From contig CM114273.1 in assembly GCA_050084515.1 (NCBI GenBank), positions 42,036,001-42,100,000 on the forward strand: DNA of 64,000 nt, read 5' to 3'. The DNA comes from Blasia pusilla (taxonomy: Eukaryota > Marchantiophyta > Marchantiopsida > Blasiales). The first letter of the stretch is position 1. Each line of letters begins with the position of its first letter. The notes beneath the pieces are model-generated. The model was not told the origin of the DNA, did no database searches, and saw nothing but the letters and a program-made list of their open reading frames with translations. Positions 1-12,560 of this stretch are shown piece by piece. The position numbers and the translations under genes are program-made.

Positions 1-1880
1 AGGAGATGCTATTGAACCTTTTGATCCTTTTAGTGCTTTAGGCTTTAGAATAAAACTTGCATTCACAACTTGAAAGAAACTTGACCTCAAGTTGCTCGAC
101 TTGAAAACTTGAAGTGATGTCATGAAATGCCATTGACTCTAGTAAACATGTTATCTCAATACGACACTCAATTACACACATGGGTCTTGAGATGCTTGGT
201 TAACTAAAGCCATCTTCCACTCCACGATCATTGTCATAATATCAATCACATCATTACTGATGGGGGAGTAGGAAATTCCCCGAATGGCATTTAGGGCATC
301 AATTTACTACCACAAAACGATGCATGGAAGGGATATTAGTCTGCTTACTACTAAGCTAGTTATAGAACCCAAGATTTCAGACTTTAAAAACTGGTTCAAT
401 AACCACTGGATATCAAACACCTTTTCCCCAACTTCTAGTCTAAGCTAGGGTATAGGACTCATGGAAAATTTCTTCATAGAAACCTCAAATTTTCTACATG
501 TACTTGAAGTTGGAGAAAAGTTGGCATTATTGCTTGTTCGCAAGAGTGATACTTGTGGACATAGAATTTGAATATTGGAAAACTCCACATTCTAATGTGC
601 ATGTCCATATTATCCTAGGCGTCACTTATTCTCCACAACTATAGCTTTAACTATAGATGAATATAATATAGAATTCATGGAAGAAATTATTTTGTGTCCA
701 TAAATGTGAATAGTGATCTAATCCATCATGATCTAAAAATTCTAGTGCTATTCTCTAAGCTATGGATAAGAGCCTTAATTAGGTTTCTTCCCTAGGCCCA
801 TCTAGTCATAGGTGCTAGATGTCTCTCTAGGGATTCCTTTTGGGACATGAGCTTCATAAAGTGCTAATGTTCTTAATTTTTTTCTTTGACAAGGTCTTTT
901 TTAGGGGGTTTTATAGTGGTAAAGTTTAACTTCCTTTTTGGGTCTAGGATCCATATCTAACGCATAGAAGTCCATTAGTGACATTATTAGTCAACTAGTG
1001 ATGTTACCAAATAGTCCCATAATTAATTAGAAACTTTTTGAAGGTCATTCTAAATTAATTTTGAGCGATCCTATTGGCTCAAAAGGCAAGTAATCTTATT
1101 GGCTAAAAGTTCCGGTTTTGTTATCTAAAAATCCACCAAGGGAAGTATGACGGCAAGAAATGAAGTCTATTCTATAGGAAAGCGCAACTCGAGCTACCGG
1201 CCTCATATTAAGTGGGAGATATTCCGGTAGGAGTCTCGTAATTGGATTGCATAGACTTCAATCCTACCTAAAGTGTAAGGAGTAGAGGAGTTTGCAAAAT
1301 GAAGAGACACGCCTAATAATATGAATTTTTGTATATACCCTCTAAGGAGTACATGATCTTCTAAAGTTGGTAAATATAAGGTGATTCAACTTTGGGACCA
1401 CTTAAGAGTTAGAATACGCTTTTTAGCCATCCAATTCTAAAGTTTGCACAGATGGTCCCACAAGATGGACATCTCCCTAACAACAATGAAATTCATCGAT
1501 GACTTATAAGCAAATGTATGGGGACAAAGCTTCTTTGTGGAAATTTCGAGTAGGACTTTGGACAAGCCCCTTCACTCCCATGGGAAATGATGCTCAAAGG
1601 GATCTAGGCAATGCCTGCAAAGGATAGAACAATGGTTGTTTCCTTTTTTTACATGGGAGTAAGTAATATTAGTTAGGGCTGTGCATTGCATTGCACGGTG
1701 CCCCCTCCCCAGCCCTCCTCCTCCTACGACACGTGATGAATTCTCCCTTTAGCCCTCCATAGTATAGAAGCACAAATTCATTGTGATTTTCATGGTTACT
1801 TTCCATGGCCTAATTCTATCATTACATGATAATAATAATAATAATATTACACTTTGTACACTCGTAATGACTAGCTAGTA
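1..1880. other. AT-rich intergenic DNA, no gene seen
   Basis: No ORF or domain is recognisable. There is a short AAT microsatellite at about 1829-1845. The purine run near 260-270 (GATGGGGGAGTAGG) resembles a polypurine tract of an LTR element, but I found no coding remnant beside it. Confidence 0.5.
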
Positions 1881-2900
1881 ATTTGAAACACCTTTGAATT
1901 GTAAGGATGAATGAGGTTGTCACGTCATGAAGTTGGAAATCGTCCTCTTCGGTTCGCCTCCGTTCCGTTCCCGACTTCAGGCGATTGACGACTTCAGGCG
2001 ATGAACTTGAAAATCGTGCTTGCCGTGGCTTCGATCCATTCCCCGACATGGACGACTTGAGAGATCGTTGTATCGGTGCACTTCTGGTCATGAGATAGGA
2101 ATCGCGTTTCTTCGATGGCTGACGAGGTGATCGTTGTTCGATGAGGAGCTGATCCAGTGTCCATTGGGTCACACTAGAAGCAACTGCTGCCCGCTTTGTC
2201 TCGCGCCGCCCGGCAGAGACGATGATCGCGTGCACATATTGACAAGTGCGAGAGCGACGGAGGGAGTGGGGAATCGAAACCCGGTCTGCGATCTCCGGAA
2301 ACGGAGTCGCAATAGGGGCGAAGACCTTGGGAATGAACCAACGTTTCTCATTTTTGAAACACTCTAGGAACGAAGAAGAATCTCTGGCTATGGAGTCGCA
2401 GTTGCCGCGAAGAAACCGGTGCATGAACGAACCTTCTTTTTTAAGAATGAACGAACGTTTCTCTTTTCAGAAACCCTCTAGGAACGAAGAAGAATCTCTG
2501 GCTATGGAGTCGCAGTTGCCGCGAAGAAACCAGGGACGAAGAAGGGGAGGGTGGATCAGCAGGGAAGAAACAGGTCCTCACATGCAACACGACTGCTGTA
2601 GGCCTGAAGAATCGGGATCTGCGGCTCGGAATTTCCTCATCCTCTTGAGCACGGCAGAAGGCAGAAGCAGAGCATTGAAGCCAGCGAACGAATTCTCCAC
2701 GCGCGTTAGAAGTCCGGAGGCGTGGGTGGGATGAGCTCAGCTGCAAGTCTGCCTCTGGAATCCCATCTCCCTTGTTTTTACCCATGCTTTCTGTCGCAGT
2801 GTTTATACATATGAAATAGTCGATGCGACGCGTCAAGTAAATAAAAGGCACGCGACCGAATATTCGTCGCACTTCAAGTGCGCAGGCGATGAAGATTCAT
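1880..2900. other. GC-elevated island with unassigned ORFs
   Basis: Base composition rises sharply relative to the flanks and CpG is frequent, as around the ERF gene. Overlapping ORFs lie on both strands (plus 2246-2734, minus 2441-2872). Neither resembles a family I know and both span the tandem duplication. This may be part of an intron-containing gene, a captured gene fragment or a regulatory CpG-rich region. I do not call a CDS. Confidence 0.35.
2331..2533. repeat. 114-bp tandem duplication
   Basis: Copy 1 begins at 2331 (GAATGAACCAACGTTTCTC) and copy 2 at 2445 (GAATGAACGAACGTTTCTC). The stretch from CTCTAGGAACG to GAAGAAACC is identical in both. The 114-bp period is a multiple of three, so the duplication keeps frame in any ORF across it. 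Confidence 0.9.
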
Positions 2901-4091
2901 ACCACAAGTAATTCTGATCAGCTAAGTCGAGATTTGGAGCTTTAGAAGTCTAAGCTAAGAGATCCCGTGAGGAAAGTCGTAGTAAAGTCCGACGGGTACT
3001 TCATGTAATACTTACGGGGAAATTACAAATGTTAGCCAAGAAGAAATATGAAGGCTACACTCCCGTACAGTAAGAATAAGACTTCTGAGGTTAAAAAGGA
3101 AAGAAGATAGGAGGAAGTCAATTACGGGGAGCTGTCGTCCAAAAAGTAATGATGTCGTTAGAATCTTGTGGACGGCCAAAGAATCTTGGTAAATATTTGG
3201 TCAAGAGAAAATCTCAAAGAAAGAGGAGAAAAAGACTTGAGTAAAATTGACCAAGTAGTGAGAGTGACCAAGGAAGAGGGGAAAAATCTCTACCATTCAA
3301 AGAGAGCCAAATGGCAAAAGCTCCTTGGAGATGAATTGGAAGGATAAGTTAGAGAAGACTAAAACGCGTTTTGGAACAGCAAATGGAAATCATATGGGGA
3401 GATCGAGGACGCGTTGGAAAGCCACGAAGAAGGGATTTTCACGAAACAAGTTTTGAGAGCGCGATAAAAAACAAATAGCACGAGAGAAGCTGTCAAGTGA
3501 AGGGGGATCAGAAATCTACTGCAGAAAGTTGGAGATGAAGTTTTAAAGCTTTGTGAGAGTATATTTGGGAACGCAAGGAGATTGAGACACCATTGGAAAG
3601 CTGGGCAGGCGAGAGTTTTGGCAGAATTTGAATCACCTCAAGATCGTTTCTACAGCTCTAAGAAAGGGAGATTAAGTGCGTGGGGGTGCTGCAGAACAAT
3701 TAATTGCTGATTGAAGCTGTGTATAATCAAGAGAGGTCAAAGAAGAGATTGAAGAGATAAATTGTTGACATCTTAGAGAATCTGGAGACTTGAGGAGATA
3801 AGATCAATACCTCATTGAGTTTAATTGTTGTTGGGATTGGAAGAAGAGAGAAAACAAGAGTCTTTGAAGCTTGTAGATTACCGTACAGGTTTGATAATTG
3901 GGTTCTAAAACTTTGGGTCTTGAGGACGAGACCGAGTGGTCTTCTTGTTAAGGAGAAATGACCCCAATTTTGTATTTCCGAGTTCAAATTTATAGTTTAA
4001 AGTGATTTGAATGGTGAGAGGAGCGTTTCAATTTTGTAAATAGTGGTCGACTGATTTTGGCGTTTTAATAATATTTTCCGCGACACTTTCC
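2900..4091. other. No gene recognised; purine-rich, possibly LTR-derived
   Basis: The plus strand is purine-rich and carries phrases such as GCGTTGGAAAGC, also seen around 59.39 kb. That is typical of old LTR or leader sequence. No reliable boundaries or coding potential were found. Confidence 0.3.
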
Positions 4092-4253
4092 CTTCCTCTC
4101 CGGAATCACAACAATCAGAACTCATGTGATCCAACCAAAGACGTCGACGGGGCTCGTGGAAATAGGACGCCACTTCCTCTCCGGAATCACAGCAATCAGA
4201 ACTCATGCGATCCAACCAAAGACGTCGACGGGGCTCGTGGAAATAGGACGCCG
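4092..4253. repeat. 81-bp tandem duplication
   Basis: Two near-identical copies start at 4092 and 4173 with CTTCCTCTCCGGAATCACA and end in GGAAATAGGACGCC. They differ at very few positions. The 81-bp period is 27 codons; on the minus strand both copies read MSSDCCDSGEE in one open frame (3997-4215). No protein family is recognised. Confidence 0.9.
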
Positions 4254-5800
4254 CCGGTGATTAGCGTGCTGACTCGCGAGATCGATTCTCCGCCAGAGTT
4301 CGATGTGGTTCGCCTGGTCCCCAGCGTGTCCGTCAATCTGCTGTGAGGGTGTGGTTGCGACCAGGTGCGTTTCGCTCGCCTGCTTCATCGCGGCACCGCG
4401 AACGTCCACGAGTGCTTCTGTTGGAGATGGTTGACATTTTCTGTTCCTGTCGTGGGAGGAACCATCCGTTCCGTTCCAGGCGGGCACTGCTGGTGCGATG
4501 ACTTGTCAGCGATGTTACTGTTCTCTCCTCTCTGCCTTCCCCTTTATCCCGGACCTACGAGCTCGCGAGATCGTCGCGCGCATACTGCACAAAAAGTCCA
4601 ATCCACCAAAATCGTCATGAATGTGGGCCATCCACCAATCAACTAACTCATCTCAGCTCATCGCTATGTAGCATTCACCAAGTCTTCTGGATTTGCTATC
4701 AGGAATACTGCAGTGGTTTCTCTCTCTCTCTCTCTCTCTACCTATCTATCTAGTCCCATGAGTCATAAATCAATTCATTCATTCTCTCTCGATCTCGAGA
4801 GAGAATGAATGAAGTCTGAATCCGAGCGAGTGCGTTCGCTTGGGGTCTGAAGGGGCTCTTCTCTTAAGACCAAGAAAGTCCTGAAAGCTGGAAGAGAAAA
4901 CCCACACCAAACTACTTTGGTAATCCGGATGCGAGAGGGCAGGGCCGGCTCGCCAAGAAAACATCAAGAATGAGCAGCTTTACGTACCCGGCTAGTGGGG
5001 CTGTTTGTGGAGGAGATGCTACGCGAATTCCTCCCGCAGGTGGGAAGTTGGCAAAGACCAAGAGGTTGTTCCCGGGCCTCAGCCGTCGATCGACCTCGCG
5101 CACGTAGTGAGACGAGTCGTGGTATTCCGCGGATCGAGACGCCGGGCTCTGCACATTCTTCAGTGGCTGCCTGTTCGTCGTAAGAAATGTGCGGCGCGCA
5201 CTGAATTGAACGGTCTCGCGGTGGCCCGTTTCGAGTCACCGGTGATCGATGAACGAAATGACTTTCGCCTCCGTGTCCAGACATGTCGGCGTTCAATCGA
5301 GACCTTCACATCTACAGTAGATTTTCAGCAGACAGAGGAGAGTTTAGCATCTCTTCACCATTCAGAACCAAAACGCCCAAGGGACAAAAAATCTGAGCCG
5401 GACACAAATCTTGAAGTCGCGAGGTGGACGATGAGAACCGACGCCATAAGATAAGGGAGAGCTCAATGCAAAGTTCCTACGGAGATCTCTGACTACAAAC
5501 GGGAAAATTCCCTCGCTGCCGCGAAGCAACACATGATAATCGAATCAGTCGAGCAAGAACAAACCAAAAAAAACAAACCAATCGTACCAAGAACTAAATT
5601 GAAAATCGGGAAATCGAGAGAGCATCGGAGGAGAAAATAGCGTGAGAAAAGAATCGTTTTTGCGTCTTCTTTTGCTGCATTCATGCTTCGAACTCTCATT
5701 TGGTACATAGCCGCCTCGGTGGGTAGTCTCATCTAAGGTTCGAGATGAGATTCCACCAACCGAGCTGGCCTAGTGTCTATCTGCCTACCCGATGATATAC
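4254..5800. other. GC-rich island downstream of the ERF gene, function unknown
   Basis: Several short overlapping ORFs occur on both strands (minus 4203-4487 and 4964-5296, plus 5005-5454), none with a recognised domain. The composition matches the ERF locus, so this may be genic flank, exons of an unrecognised gene or captured sequence. A CT microsatellite lies at about 4719-4739. Confidence 0.3.
4774..4813. repeat. 19-bp perfect inverted repeat with 2-nt centre
   Basis: The left arm (4774-4792) TTCATTCATTCTCTCTCGA is the exact reverse complement of 4795-4813, with TC between them. It lies beside a CT microsatellite, so it may be a by-product of simple-sequence slippage or fold-back repair. 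Confidence 0.9.
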
Positions 5801-6127
5801 TACACATGTTGCCCGTCTTGGTAGTCTGGTGGCAACGGTGGGAACTTGGAACAGTACTTTATCTACAGTACAAGACTCGCCTCAATCGGAAGAGTCTCCG
5901 ATCGTAGTGGAGAGTTCCGGGTGGAGAGCGGCTTGGTTTCACCAGTTGTCCAGAGTACAATTTGCAACGCTACCTCAACGATCTATATTGACGGTTCCCG
6001 AGATTATTACCGCTTCAGAGGACATCATAGCTGCACAAGAGCAACAAAAGAATGGATGACATCCGGTGTAATTCGATTCCATGATGAACATCTAGACTAT
6101 CAAAAAGGCTTGGTGCATTACGCTTGC

Positions 6128-8083
6128 TCAGAACAAGTCGGCGAAGCAATCTCCGAAACCTGGAATTGCAGGCGGTGGGTTGTAGAGGTCGGGTTCGGCG
6201 CTGCTCGAAAGCAACTCCTCCAGGAAATCTACGCCCAGGTCTTCCACCTCCATCACGATGGGGCTCTGCGATTGCGTTTCTTCTGCGCCACTCCTCCCCC
6301 TCCACGAGGAATCAACCGCGCTTCGCTGCGTCGATGCAGCGGTGCGCGCCTGCTTCTGCGCAGGTTTCGACTCCTGGGTCAAAATGCTCGATGCCTCTTC
6401 CAGTGGTCTCTTCTGTTGGCCCGCGGACGAATGCTGCGTGGTCGAAGTGTCGCAGCTGTGAACGCTACTCTGGCTCGGTCTACTTGGTTGAGCCACCGCG
6501 TGGTTGTTGGCTTTCGAGCTATGTTGAAGCCTCGCAGCCCTCACTTTGTCCGCGATCCCATTGCTGAGGGACGAAGCCCTTGTGGGAGCCGGAACGGCCA
6601 GCTTGACGGGGAAATTGAGGAGGGCGCGAGAGCCACGCATCGCCAGAGCGGCTTCATCGTAGGCCACGGCTGCTTGCTCGGCCGTGTCGAATGTCCCGAG
6701 CCAGATGCGAGCCCCTTGTCTCGCGGAGTCTCTGATCTCAGCGGCAAACTTACCCCACGGCCTTTGCCGCACACCCCGGTAGTGCTGGTGCTGCGACTTC
6801 GCCGCGATTGCTTGCTTCGCTTGCGGCTGCTCCAGCTTGGGCTTCTGTGGAATCACCACAGTGTACGCGACTTTGGGATTCCTCCTCAAGGTCTCGGCCT
6901 CCGCCGTTTCGCGCCTCACTGCGGCTGCAGGTTGTTGAGGAACGTCGGGAGCAGCGGCGGGGCGAGGAGTGATGGGGATCCAGCCGGTGTTGGCAGCCTC
7001 TTTGAGAATGCCATAGAGAAACATGTCCTCCGAATCGTTCTCGTTCAAAGGAAGCGGTTCATTGGGGAGCGAGCAATGCGAACTGAGGCTGGGAGGGGTG
7101 CTGACAATCCGCTTCGACCCGAAAGGGCTCAAACGCGGTGATTGTTGCCATGTCGCCGGGGCCTTTTCCAACAGATTATCCGAACCGCGGAAAAGTTCCT
7201 CAGTCACGGAGCACGCGCGAGGAAGAGAGAGTGGAGGGAACGAGCGCCTACTTTTGGAGGAGGTTGATAGAGAAGATGAACCGGAGGATGTCTCGGAAGG
7301 GGAGGCCGCCGTTTCAGCCGAAGAAGAAGGCGACTGATAGGGCTCATTGTTCAAGAAATCGTCCACGAAGCTCTTGACGTTTGCCGCTGCACATGTGGTC
7401 GTGTCCGTCGACGAGGAGAACCCTTTCCAAAGTTGGTCCACAACGGCAACGTTCGCGCTCTCCTTCTTCACCACACCGCCCACCGTTTCCCTAATGCTCT
7501 CTGCCAGTCTCTCTCCCAGGCTGTTCTTGAGCTGGCGCGTAATCATCCACATTCGTCCCTGCCTTCTGAGTCCCGAAGAAGTCGACGAAGTGGGACTGTT
7601 CACACCCGACTGTTTACCCAAAGGCGTCTCCTTCTTGTGGGAAAGGTCACATTCCTCCTCTGCTTCCGCAACACCCGCTCGGTGATCGTCGATGCCAACC
7701 AGAGGGGGTAGAGAGAGTGTTGTCTCGGCGTTTGTACTGCCGGGGGCGGAAGAAAAGAACGAGATGCTAGAGGTGGAGTCCTGCTGGGCGGATTGGAACG
7801 TCCGGCAAGGGGCGGATTCCACCGAGGACGACGAGGACAATTCCTGCGTCCTCGAAAGTAGCCCTAGAGACTCCATTGACTCTCCGTCCTCATCGCTGCC
7901 AAGAAAATGCTCACTGCCAAGCAAATGCGCACACACGGAATCCAAAAAGCTCTTTTCTTCCTCCTTCAACCCTGCTGCTTCACAAACTCCCTGTGCAGTT
8001 GCTCCTTCCTCCTTCGCCCCGATAATGCTCTCTCCCAATTGCATTCTCCGCCCTGTCGGTGAACTACTTAACCCAGTAAACAT
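6128..8083 (-). CDS. AP2/ERF transcription factor, ERF group IX-like (ERF1/ORA59-type)
   Basis: Predicted nuclear DNA-binding protein of 651 residues without introns. The first ATG in the open frame is at 8083 (MFTGLSSSP); the frame runs upstream only through a TTG. One AP2 domain at about residues 430-495 has the [18 protein letters not shown] block, WLGTF, and the [11 protein letters not shown] helix. Its Ala and Asp (AAEIRD) are the ERF- rather than DREB-type residues, predicting binding to GCC-box DNA. Upstream at about 350-370 is [17 protein letters not shown], like the conserved N-terminal motif of group IX ERFs. The C-terminus has [16 protein letters not shown], matching the EDLL activation motif. 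The rest is Ser-rich low complexity. ERFs of this group are usually 150-350 residues, so this one is long. A role in ethylene/jasmonate or stress response is inferred from the family. Codon use and GC are high compared with neighbouring DNA. Confidence 0.93.
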   Translation of the reverse strand: MFTGLSSSPTGRRMQLGESIIGAKEEGATAQGVCEAAGLKEEEKSFLDSVCAHLLGSEHFLGSDEDGESMESLGLLSRTQELSSSSSVESAPCRTFQSAQQDSTSSISFFSSAPGSTNAETTLSLPPLVGIDDHRAGVAEAEEECDLSHKKETPLGKQSGVNSPTSSTSSGLRRQGRMWMITRQLKNSLGERLAESIRETVGGVVKKESANVAVVDQLWKGFSSSTDTTTCAAANVKSFVDDFLNNEPYQSPSSSAETAASPSETSSGSSSLSTSSKSRRSFPPLSLPRACSVTEELFRGSDNLLEKAPATWQQSPRLSPFGSKRIVSTPPSLSSHCSLPNEPLPLNENDSEDMFLYGILKEAANTGWIPITPRPAAAPDVPQQPAAAVRRETAEAETLRRNPKVAYTVVIPQKPKLEQPQAKQAIAAKSQHQHYRGVRQRPWGKFAAEIRDSARQGARIWLGTFDTAEQAAVAYDEAALAMRGSRALLNFPVKLAVPAPTRASSLSNGIADKVRAARLQHSSKANNHAVAQPSRPSQSSVHSCDTSTTQHSSAGQQKRPLEEASSILTQESKPAQKQARTAASTQRSAVDSSWRGRSGAEETQSQSPIVMEVEDLGVDFLEELLSSSAEPDLYNPPPAIPGFGDCFADLF

Positions 8084-8143
8084 TCTCCGGTCTTTGCTTT
8101 CCTTTTTCTCTTTGACCCAATTACGCAATCTCTCTTCCTACTC

Positions 8144-8218
8144 TCAATTCCTCTCGCTGTTCACCACCTCTTCTCTTTTCCTCCCTCTCTGAAACGCCAC
8201 TTGCGCTCTCTTACTCAT
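8144..8218 (-). other. Possible 24-codon upstream ORF in the ERF leader
   Basis: An ATG at 8218 opens a frame that ends at TGA 8144-8146, 60 bases before the ERF ATG and in the same frame. It begins MSKRAQVAF and is rich in Arg/Lys/Glu. It matters only if transcription starts upstream of 8218, which the sequence alone does not show. Confidence 0.3.
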
Positions 8219-8965
8219 CAATCCCCACTCTTTCTGACTGGTGCGCTCTATCAATCGCGCACCATCGAGCACAAACCACCACCGATCCCTCTTCCTCCGC
8301 ACCGATTATCAAAATCGAAATCTCTTCTCCCTCAAAATGTCTAGTCTTCGACACTCTTCCTCTCAGCGCCTGCGGATGGCCGGTCGCGTTGCTGTTGGAG
8401 GATTGCTGAGTACTACTGTTGCGTCAGCTTCGAATTCAGCAATCGAGCTCAGCAGAAATGAACATCTCATCGACACAAGCCCGCTACTTATGCGTGCAAT
8501 CCGCATAAGACGCTCTGCTAGCGCAACAGAACCTTCGCGTCGGGCAGTTCGGGGGCGTCAGCAGTCCATCAGCAAAGGATTCTACATGCACTGCACTCGC
8601 TCTTCAATGCTTTCTGACGCTGGGATCCCATAGACCGGCCAACACTCCTCTCAGCGTTGGGTTCCGGATTACTCATTTTACAGGACCCGAGAACACACCG
8701 GCTAAACTAGCTACCTATCTACAACATAGCTTCCGTCGTCACCGCTCAGTCCGTCCGTCCGTCCATCCAGCTAGCTCGAGTCCCCAGGTTCAGTCCCGGA
8801 GTAAAGGTTCCTTCTTTACTCCGCGGAGTCTGGCGTCGCGGTCTTACTGCTCAAAGTCACGGGGTCCATCTTACTCGGGCCGGGCGAGCTGATTACTACG
8901 CGTTGTCCTTGCAACGCTAGTTACCGGCGGTGGTCAGAGCTCGGATGACTCGGGGGCCGGGGCAT
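8219..8965 (-). promoter_or_regulatory. GC-rich presumed promoter region of the ERF gene
   Basis: The region immediately upstream of the ERF reading frame stays GC-rich until about 8965, where AT-rich DNA begins. It contains a GTCC microsatellite (about 8748-8765) and a small inverted repeat, GGAGTAAAG with CTTTACTCC, near 8800-8825. No convincing TATA box was found. The regulatory role is inferred from position. Confidence 0.35.
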
Positions 8966-9930
8966 TTTTCCTTTTCCTTTATTAAAAGGGAAACTAGAAA
9001 AGAAACTTCGGTAGCCCAAATAATCCAGAGAAATACGCTGCAGACGCTGTCTTTTTATTCTTGATCAATAATTTTTTTAACGTTGTAGGAAGTTGTGAGC
9101 ATATTGAATTCAACAAGTTTGTGGTCCTTTGCCCCGGGGGGGCGTGGGCGGGAAGAAATTAACTATTACATACAAGTGGAGGACATATAGATAGGCTAGG
9201 TGGAAAGAAAAAAAAATTGAAAGTGTTTGTAAAAGCTGCAATCAAACAAAATCTATCCACCCTAGAATCTCTACAAGAGCCATAGGCTCGAGGTACTAAG
9301 AGCAAACATAGGGAGTCTTTGAATAGAAGTCCCATCTAAAGGATTATTAGACACACCTTCTATTATTAAAAGACAAATCAATTTCAGATAGGAAGATAGT
9401 TTTTTAATTTGCAAGAGCTTCTTTGCTTGACACATGACGTCGAGATAACGAGAAGAGGTTTCTATAACCAGCACATAAAGAAAGCATTATTTTGAAAATA
9501 GAAGTTTTGAGTATAATATAAGATTTACACTAGATAACTTTAAAGAAGCTAGGTAATGTGTGGGTAAACTTATATGATAATCTTTAGTTTGAGTGATTTG
9601 TAAAGATATTGAGTTGTAGAGTCATAATCTACCTCTTCGTGCTTCCCTTACTAAGAGTTTTCCATCTTAAAACCTTTAGAAACATAGGATTTGGTTTGGA
9701 TCTCTGAAACCCACCTACAACATGTCCAACAGGATTTAATCAACCATGATTGGATTGATGATTTCAATATCAAGCACCTTCCTTAATCCACATATCAAGT
9801 TCCAAGCTTATCTCTTTCATCAACCATTAAAAATCTTCTTCAAGTCATGAAGACCTCCTGGCAAAGAAAAGGAAATTAGTGAGCAAGATATTTATCAAGC
9901 TCAAAGTCGTAGAGTTGATGAGGACATGAA
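8966..9930. other. AT-rich intergenic DNA
   Basis: No coding remnant is recognised. Around 9410-9440 the phrase CTTTGCTTGACACATGAC resembles the interior of the Helitron-like units at 39 kb, suggesting a degraded copy. Confidence 0.35.
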
Positions 9931-10800
9931 GGTTCATTATGGAGACATGGAGGATGGATCTTTGGGAAGAGATAAGAGACCACGAGCCAAAGATGAAATA
10001 TCCCCGTCAATGTAGTCAAAACGACCAAGGCTTCTCCGCTTTAGACTTCCCCAAACTTTGGAAGTATGGGCCCACACCCACAACATCATCATCAACCATC
10101 ATCTTCTCGGCGAGATGGTGGGATGAAGGAGCAGTTCTACCACGACGAGCGTCATCAAGCCAATATCGCATGGTGGGTTGTTGAGAAGCCTTGGAGGCCT
10201 AATATCTTCTTTGGATGGAGATAGAACACATCAGACGACCAAAGAGGAGATAGATGATGCATATGAAAATGAAGGTTGAGTCCAATTGGGGGACTAGACA
10301 TATGAGGACATTCTAAATGTACATTGTAACATGACTTTTAATGAGCCTAGAAAGAGTTCCGATCGCCCTATACATGGCGCCACTATTCCTAGAATCTTTC
10401 ATGGGGAGAACGCTTTGGATAATAGGGAGGTTATTTCTCGTCTATCATTGGTTGAGAACTTAATAAAGAATTTCCAAAAAAAATTTGATTGCAAGCCGCA
10501 TTCAACATTTTGAAGGGGAAGCACCAACACTTGTCTGAGGAGCATGAGAAACTTAAGAGAGAGATTGTGAGGATCCTAAACAACTCAATTGCTAGAGATG
10601 AGCTAAATACACAACAAAGAGAACTCAAACTCGAGATAACTCTATACGAGGTTTGTCTCATGAAGAGGTTGATATGATCTTATTTCAGCCTAACGAGGAG
10701 TTTTGGCCGCCTACTCTATGTGTAGCATGGGATAATGCAGTGGATCCAAATGCCACCAATCACTCATCCTTCATTGGAGTGTGGCCTCTTATTCTTAAAA
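9930..10800 (+). pseudogene. Unrecognised decayed coding remnant, possibly retroelement gag
   Basis: Short plus-strand open stretches (9939-10184, 10331-10513, 10489-10677) look like pieces of one protein broken by shifts and stops. The last pieces are charged and heptad-like (LSEEHEKLKREIVRILNNS), suggesting a coiled coil. No domain is identified; gag-like origin is only a guess from the context. Confidence 0.25.
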
Positions 10801-10883
10801 ATGAGTCTCGAACAATAGTCTAGCTCACAACCTACAAGTATGGCCAAAAAAATGCATATGATTGACTATTAATCTAAATATTA

Positions 10884-10885
<2 letters not shown>

Positions 10886-10922
<37 letters not shown>
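10886..10922. repeat. GA microsatellite
   Basis: About 18 uninterrupted GA units. A similar, longer tract occurs at 35.5 kb inside an LTR-like segment of the Ty3 family. Confidence 0.95.
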
Positions 10923-10927
<5 letters not shown>

Positions 10928-11985
10928 GAGGCAAAGATAGAGTCCTTCTCAATTTATGAGTTTCTTTGCAAACCCATATCTTTGTTAAAGATCCACTTCA
11001 TGCCACTTCTTATGGCCCTCAATCCAAGCATAGATCTTGACTCTTTACTCCATATTTGGCTCATAGTAACTTAAATAGGTCTCATATGTGATCTCAAGCC
11101 ATCTTGACTCCCCAACGTTCTTGTGATCCCTCGCCTTGCATTTCTTATGTTAAATAACTAATGGTCTATCTTCACTCATAGCCTTATGGTCTTATGATGA
11201 TTTTTTTTATGATTCGTCATTGGTGACTAATTTAAAGGCATCTTTGCATATCTCAAATAATCTTAACATCATATCCCACTTGTCCCTCAATAAGGGATTT
11301 TACTCAAAGCATACCTCTAAACCTTGTTTTGAGCTCCCTCAAAAAATGGTTTCTTCCTTTACAACTAAGATATTTCTCATAGTGTTTGACTATCTTGACT
11401 AGTCTTAGCCTCAAAGGATGGTCTTTCCCCCATTCGGTATCTAAAGGTTATCTCAAGAATTCCTACTTATCTCCACTAGTCCCTTAACCTCATTGATCAC
11501 TCTATCCATACTTATGACTATTGGATCCCTCTTAATGAGTATTAAATCAAACGACTTGGACCATTGTCATTACTTTCAAATTGGTCTAAATTTAATCGTT
11601 GAGTCGCATTCATGACTTACCTCCCAAGTTGTTATTAGCTACTACACACGTTCAAGACATAAGTCTTTATGGAATACAATATTATGTTTTTTTATAGTTA
11701 ACGGAAATAGAAGAAAAGGAAAAACCATCCTTTCCAAGGATATGTACTAGATTATAATTGTTGAATGTGTTAACCATGTAGTAGCACCTATAGATCTCCA
11801 AGGCAATGAGGACTAAAAAGGGTCTATTACAAGTTAAAATTTCTACAAATTTGGTTCTCCTTCTTTATTACCTTTTTCTTTAATTGAAGAAATTTGTGAG
11901 TCATTGAGACATTTGGCCTTATCTAGTATGTCGTCATGTAATAATTATCAATGAGTGTCAAAGTCCACCTCATAGAAAATGCCAA
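10923..11985. other. AT-rich intergenic DNA
   Basis: Nothing recognisable beyond short chance ORFs. Confidence 0.4.
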
Positions 11986-11989
11986 AAAA

Positions 11990-12560
11990 ATGGATTTGGT
12001 GCAAATTCTTATAGATACAGTTTTGAAGTTGATCAAGCCCTTATATCATCAATTGATTGAAAGAAGATATTATTTCTCATGTAGTAAGGGAAAGAAAAAT
12101 GTGGTAGCATCTTACTTAGTATTGGAATGATAAATTTCTCTCCTCAACATAGTCACATGCATATGATCTATCAATATATGCGTATCTCTTTGGAAAAAAC
12201 CTGAAGTTTTTATATTGGGAACAAAAGCCGAACTTTCCCAAAAAATTGTTAGTATAGTTGCGAGTATGAAACTAAATCCAACAACTCTAAGAGAAACTAT
12301 CATCTCCATCAAACACAGCTAGACCAAGAACTTTATGAAATATTGCCATGATAGAAATATTGAAAAACTTGAAGATATGAGAACTTTGAGATGAACAAAT
12401 AAGTGCAAAGAAGAATGACGAAGAAAATCTTAGAAGATTATCCCATAAGAAAATTGGGGATCCTCTGAGGTAACCTATGGAGCTATTCTATATCCCTTTC
12501 AAAAGGGTCCCATCGATCTTATTTATGCCTTCTCTTAACATTCACACCACCAATGCTCGA
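11990..12560 (-). pseudogene. Decayed 3' fragment of the R2-like non-LTR retrotransposon family
   Basis: This stretch aligns by eye to 28.39-28.94 kb of the better copy. Shared phrases include GATCAAGCCCTT, a GGGATCC block followed by GAGGTAAC, and CTTTCAAAAGGG. It is much more AT-rich and carries no open frame, so it is an older copy of the region after the RT palm and before the endonuclease. A further short match (TTTGATTTGGTGCA AATTCTC) lies near 13,975. Confidence 0.65.

Noticed and set aside
5846-7141. 431-codon plus-strand ORF across the ERF gene
   Set aside because: It lies antisense to the AP2 domain in GC-rich coding DNA, is Arg/Leu-rich without a domain, and is best explained as a shadow of the ERF frame.
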